This document shows, in pieces, positions 61,187 through 64,000 of a stretch of DNA of 64,000 nucleotides; position 1 is the stretch's first letter, and each line of letters starts with the position of its first letter. The position numbers and the translations under genes were made by a program. The notes under the pieces were generated by a model. That model ran no database searches. It saw nothing but the letters and a program-made list of their open reading frames with translations, and was not told the DNA's origin. The stretch comes from Pelosinus sp. IPA-1 (GTDB taxonomy: Bacteria; Bacillota; Negativicutes; DSM-13327): assembly GCF_030269905.1 (NCBI RefSeq), contig NZ_BSVC01000006.1, positions 186,001 to 250,000 on the forward strand. Reading direction: 5' to 3'.

Positions 61187-62379
61187 AGTTTTGGAGTTTT
61201 AAAAACAGCTTGGCAAACGTAGGAGAGGTCGAGCTGATTTTGTACGGCGACATTTCGAAAACGTCTTGGTGGGGCGACGAGGTCACGCCGGAACAATTTG
61301 CAAAAGATTTGGCAGCCTGCACCGGCAAGGACGTGCGCGTCCGGATCGACAGCGACGGCGGTGACGTCTTTGCAGCGCATAACATTTGCAATCAGCTGAA
61401 AAATTACGCGGGCAATGTGACGATATGCGTGGACGGCATTGCGGCCAGCGCGGCAACGATTATTATGACGGCCGGGAAGGTGATCATGCCGGTCGGATCA
61501 ATGATCATGATCCATAATCCGACACTGCAGACAGGATGGGGCGCGAGCTTTGACGCGACGGAGCTGGCGAATATGTCCCAGGCGCTGGAGACAATCAAAC
61601 AAAACATTATTGACGTCTACATGCAGAAATGTAATCTCACGCAAAAGCAACTGTCGAGCATGATGGACGCGGAAACCTGGATGACGGCGTCGATGGCGCT
61701 GCAGTATGGTTTCGCGGATGAAATTGAAAATTCGACCGGCTCCGGCGAGTTACTGGATCAGGAAACAGACGACGGGCGAGAGGGCCTGATGGAGTCGCTG
61801 CTGCCGACAATGGTGGACGGCAATTATTTGGTCGTCAACAATGCGTCACGGCATGACGTGCGGCGACTGAGCAATGTCGCCGGTCTGCGCAATGCAATCG
61901 CCCAGGCGCGGCTGCCGAAAGTGCAAAATAACATGAGACAGCAAAGGGAGGAAACAACGGTGATTATCAAAAACTGTGCGGATTTGCGCAAAGCCTATCC
62001 GGATTTATGCGCGGAGCTTGCCGCTGATGCGGTGGGCCAAGAGTCGGCGCGAATCGCAGCGCTGGATGCGCTCGATAACGTACAAAACGCGGCGATCCAC
62101 GCGATCGTCTGCGATGCTAAAAAGACCGGCAAGTCGGCCGAAAACGTGAAAACATTCGTCGAGATCATCAACAAAATGACGCCGGCAGCGCCGAGTGATC
62201 AGCAAGCACCGGCACCGGGAGCGCATCCGTTCGCAAAAGTCATCGAAGACTCGGCGCAATCTGGTGTCAATGGCGTCGGATCCGGCGGACAAATTGAAAA
62301 CAAGGATAAAAAAGAGGTTAACGCGGCGGCCGATTATATGGCCGAAGTGATGAACCGGAAGAATGGGGTGGCGAAGTAA
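61183..62379 (+). CDS. Head maturation protease, ClpP/S49-like (gpC position)
   Basis: A 398-residue protein. The first about 200 residues are a ClpP-type serine protease with RIDSDGGDVFAAHNICNQL, the catalytic Ser in DGIAASAATI, His in MIHNPT and the helix ETWMTASMALQYGFADEI. The C-terminal part (about 255-398) is helical, Ala/Lys-rich and scaffold-like. An internal in-frame start gives a separate scaffold product. GTG 61183 is coupled to the portal stop. Confidence 0.9.
   Translation: MKFWSFKNSLANVGEVELILYGDISKTSWWGDEVTPEQFAKDLAACTGKDVRVRIDSDGGDVFAAHNICNQLKNYAGNVTICVDGIAASAATIIMTAGKVIMPVGSMIMIHNPTLQTGWGASFDATELANMSQALETIKQNIIDVYMQKCNLTQKQLSSMMDAETWMTASMALQYGFADEIENSTGSGELLDQETDDGREGLMESLLPTMVDGNYLVVNNASRHDVRRLSNVAGLRNAIAQARLPKVQNNMRQQREETTVIIKNCADLRKAYPDLCAELAADAVGQESARIAALDALDNVQNAAIHAIVCDAKKTGKSAENVKTFVEIINKMTPAAPSDQQAPAPGAHPFAKVIEDSAQSGVNGVGSGGQIENKDKKEVNAAADYMAEVMNRKNGVAK
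61960..62379 (+). CDS. Nested in-frame scaffolding protein (Nu3-like), predicted
   Basis: GTG 61960 lies exactly in frame with the protease (codon 260) and has a strong AAAGGGAGG ribosome site at 61943-61951, 8 bp upstream. It would give a 139-residue protein identical to the protease C-terminus (MIIKNCADLRKAYPDLCAEL to KNGVAK). Lambda C/Nu3 uses the same arrangement for its scaffold. The start is inferred from spacing and analogy. Confidence 0.6.
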   Translation: MIIKNCADLRKAYPDLCAELAADAVGQESARIAALDALDNVQNAAIHAIVCDAKKTGKSAENVKTFVEIINKMTPAAPSDQQAPAPGAHPFAKVIEDSAQSGVNGVGSGGQIENKDKKEVNAAADYMAEVMNRKNGVAK

Positions 62380-62777
62380 TGTCGGAATTGGTTGGAACTG
62401 CAGCAACTTTCAGTTACAAAAACCTGGTTGGCGGCGTCAATCCGCCGATTCACACGTCGGTTGAAACGCTGGCGAAAGGAAGCGGAACGTATGTGAGCGG
62501 CGCGGTGCTTGGAAAGATTACAGCAGCCGGTGCGACGCAGGGTAAATGCCAAAGGGTAAACAGCGTAAACACGGACGGCAGCCAGACGGCAGACAGTGTG
62601 CTGCTTACTGATAATATCGACACGACTGCCGCAGATGTCATGGTGGTCGTTGCTAAGAGCGGATGCTTTAACCGCGAGGCGCTGACCTTTGGCGGTAGTG
62701 ACACGGTTGATAAACACGAAGCAACATTGCGCGATCTGAACATTTATTTGACTAGCAGCAAAGGAGTTGGATGCTAA
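62379..62777 (+). CDS. Head decoration protein, gpD-like
   Basis: A 132-residue protein at the gpD position. Typical of HDPD-type capsid-stabilising trimers are VETLAKGSGTYVSGAVLGKI and KSGCFNREALTFGGSD. It starts at ATG 62379 within TAATG of the protease stop. Confidence 0.85.
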   Translation: MSELVGTAATFSYKNLVGGVNPPIHTSVETLAKGSGTYVSGAVLGKITAAGATQGKCQRVNSVNTDGSQTADSVLLTDNIDTTAADVMVVVAKSGCFNREALTFGGSDTVDKHEATLRDLNIYLTSSKGVGC

Positions 62778-63826
62778 TGAATTTGAATCAAACGCAAACA
62801 TTATTGGAGGCGATCAGCCGATCCTTTCCGCCGCAGACGTTACTGCGTGACACGTTTTTCCCGAATCCGAAAACATTTGTGACGAAGACTGTTCTGATGG
62901 ATTATCGCAAAGGGAATCGGCAGATGTCTCCGTTCGTGGCAAAAGGCGGATCTGGAGTCAACGTGAACCGAACAGGCTTTGTTACGAAAGAATATGAACC
63001 GCCGATGATGGCTCCGGAGCGGCCAACGACTGCGGGAGACATTGAGGCGCGTGGGTTTGGCGAAAATGTTTTTTCCAGCAAAACGCCGGCGCAGCGTGAA
63101 ATGGAGTTACGGGCGCAGGATATGGCGGATCTGATTGCGATGAACACGCGCCGTATTGAGTGGATGTGTTCGCAAACAATGGTTTTCGGGCAATTCCAGG
63201 TCGCAGGCTATGCGGACGACGGCAAGACGCAGCTGATTGACACCGTCACATTCAGCGACTGGACGCAAAAAATGATCATGAGCGGATCCGACATGTGGAC
63301 GAATTTGTCTGCCGACGCATACGGGCAGCTGCAGATGGCGTCGCAGTCGGTATCAAGAGCCGCCGGCATCGTTCCGGATGTCGGGATTATGAGCTTCAAA
63401 ACGCAAAACTGGTTTATGCAAAATGCCGGCATTAAGGACATTTTGAAAGTACCGAACCTGAGTAACTTGTCCATGATGAACCTGGCTCCGCGCATTACGT
63501 CGCCGGGCGTTGTAAGAATCGGCATGATTGAAAGTTTGAATCTGGAGCTGTACGGCTATGATGGAATTTATCAGGACGATGCCGGAGCAATCCAACAATA
63601 CATTCCGGACGGGTATGTTGTTATCGGTGCGCGTGGTCGTGGATCACAGCTGTTCGGAGCAGTAACGCAGCTCGAATTTGACGACGTTTATCGTACTTAT
63701 GAAGGTTCGAACGTTCCGAAAGTTTGGAGCGAGCAAGGAAAAGATACGAAGATGCTGCGCGTCGCCAGCAAAGCTGTTGTCAAGCCGGAAACCACTGACG
63801 ATTGGTATACTTTGAAAGTATTCTAA
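62777..63826 (+). CDS. Major capsid protein, gpE family
   Basis: A 349-residue capsid protein of the lambda gpE type. Segments are SFPPQTLLRDTFFPNPKTFV, VLMDYRKGNRQMSPFVAKGG and AQDMADLIAMNTRRIEWMCS. ATG 62777 overlaps the previous stop (TAATG) and is better spaced from AAGGAG than ATG 62771. It is coupled to the decoration protein gene. Confidence 0.92.
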   Translation: MNLNQTQTLLEAISRSFPPQTLLRDTFFPNPKTFVTKTVLMDYRKGNRQMSPFVAKGGSGVNVNRTGFVTKEYEPPMMAPERPTTAGDIEARGFGENVFSSKTPAQREMELRAQDMADLIAMNTRRIEWMCSQTMVFGQFQVAGYADDGKTQLIDTVTFSDWTQKMIMSGSDMWTNLSADAYGQLQMASQSVSRAAGIVPDVGIMSFKTQNWFMQNAGIKDILKVPNLSNLSMMNLAPRITSPGVVRIGMIESLNLELYGYDGIYQDDAGAIQQYIPDGYVVIGARGRGSQLFGAVTQLEFDDVYRTYEGSNVPKVWSEQGKDTKMLRVASKAVVKPETTDDWYTLKVF

Positions 63827-63851
63827 ACGAAGAAAACGGAGGAAAAACAAA

Positions 63852-64000
63852 ATGGATATTCAAATTTTGCGTTTCAGCGTTCGCCATAACGGTGAAGTGT
63901 TTGGGACGGGATCGACGCTGTACGATATGGATGACGAGGTGGCCCGCAAACTGGTAGAGGAAAGCAATGGTGACATTGTTAAGCTGCCGCCGCGTCCGGC
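63852..64000 (+). CDS. Phage head protein of unknown function, N-terminal part
   Basis: ATG 63852 follows GGAGGAAAAACAAA. The frame (MDIQILRFSVRHNGEVFGTG, then STLYDMDDEVARKLVEESNG) runs off the right edge. By position it corresponds to a small gpFI-like or hypothetical head protein. The sequence alone does not decide. Confidence 0.6.
   Translation, partial: MDIQILRFSVRHNGEVFGTGSTLYDMDDEVARKLVEESNGDIVKLPPRP

Larger units (their letters stand above)
41862..64000. mobile_element. Prophage, left 22 kb (right end outside the window)
   Basis: The order is recombinase, divergent repressor/Cro switch, many short early genes, HUH replication protein, SSB, methyltransferase, ParA, late regulator, HNH, terminase small and large subunits, head-tail joining protein, portal, protease, decoration protein and major capsid protein. 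This is a temperate tailed-phage layout. It interrupts a host gene at its left end. The genome is a mosaic, with an AT-rich early half and a GC-rich lambda-like head module from about 56.15 kb. Confidence 0.95.

Noticed and set aside
41880-64000. CRISPR array or anti-phage defence island inside the prophage
   Set aside because: No regularly spaced repeats and no known defence protein set; the repeated motifs found are only two to four copies near promoters.

Overview
The window looks like chromosome of a low-GC, anaerobic, amino-acid-fermenting Firmicute. Class Negativicutes (for example Sporomusaceae such as Pelosinus) is my best guess, from the AT-rich genes, strong AGGAGG-type ribosome sites, the complete lysine fermentation pathway, glutamine synthetase III beside a second large glutamine synthetase, and a lambda-like phage head module. 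The genus cannot be fixed from sequence alone. No rRNA, CRISPR array or intact insertion sequence was seen.

Positions 1-15.2 kb hold mixed housekeeping and accessory genes: a minus-strand nitrate/sulfonate/taurine-type ABC importer entering from the left edge, a CheY-like regulator, five tRNA genes (Asp, Phe, Gly, Cys, Leu), a fucose-isomerase-like protein, a CNNM/CorC membrane protein with an unusual structured leader, an osmoprotectant ABC operon, a hotdog thioesterase, a YdjM-like hydrolase behind two LexA-like boxes, an M16C peptidase and RmuC.

Positions 15.2-31.8 kb carry a lysine fermentation island in two tandem operons. Operon 1 is kdd, a KamB-like P-loop protein, a PAS/AAA+/Fis sigma-54 activator, kamD, kamE, kal and kce. 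Operon 2 is lysP, kamA, atoD, atoA, thl, bcd, etfB and etfA. Together they encode lysine uptake, 2,3- and 5,6-aminomutation, oxidation, acetyl-CoA-dependent cleavage, deamination to crotonyl-CoA, reduction by Bcd-Etf and CoA transfer, giving acetate, butyrate and ammonia. Each operon is preceded by a GG-N10-GC sigma-54 promoter with a shared GCCCAAAAAT element 77-78 bp upstream, so the encoded activator probably controls both.

Positions 31.8-41.9 kb contain nitrogen assimilation (glnN behind a transcription attenuator, then a second large glutamine synthetase), peroxide defence (tpx and a rubrerythrin-like gene flanking a perfect Fur/PerR-type box), an M20 amidohydrolase, a 3D-domain protein and an alanyl-tRNA editing protein.

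From about 41.87 kb to the right edge lies a prophage inserted by a large serine recombinase into an L,D-transpeptidase gene, which it truncates before the catalytic cysteine. The left part is AT-rich: recombinase, CI/Cro-like switch with four matching 14-bp operators, many small genes, an HUH replication protein, SSB, a broken C5-methyltransferase, an ASCH protein, ParA, a DUF3102-like protein and an ArpU/RinA-like late activator. Base composition jumps after about 56.15 kb to a GC-rich lambda-type packaging and head module (Nu1, gpA, gpW-like, portal, ClpP-like protease with nested scaffold, gpD, gpE), which indicates modular exchange. The right end of the prophage lies outside the window.
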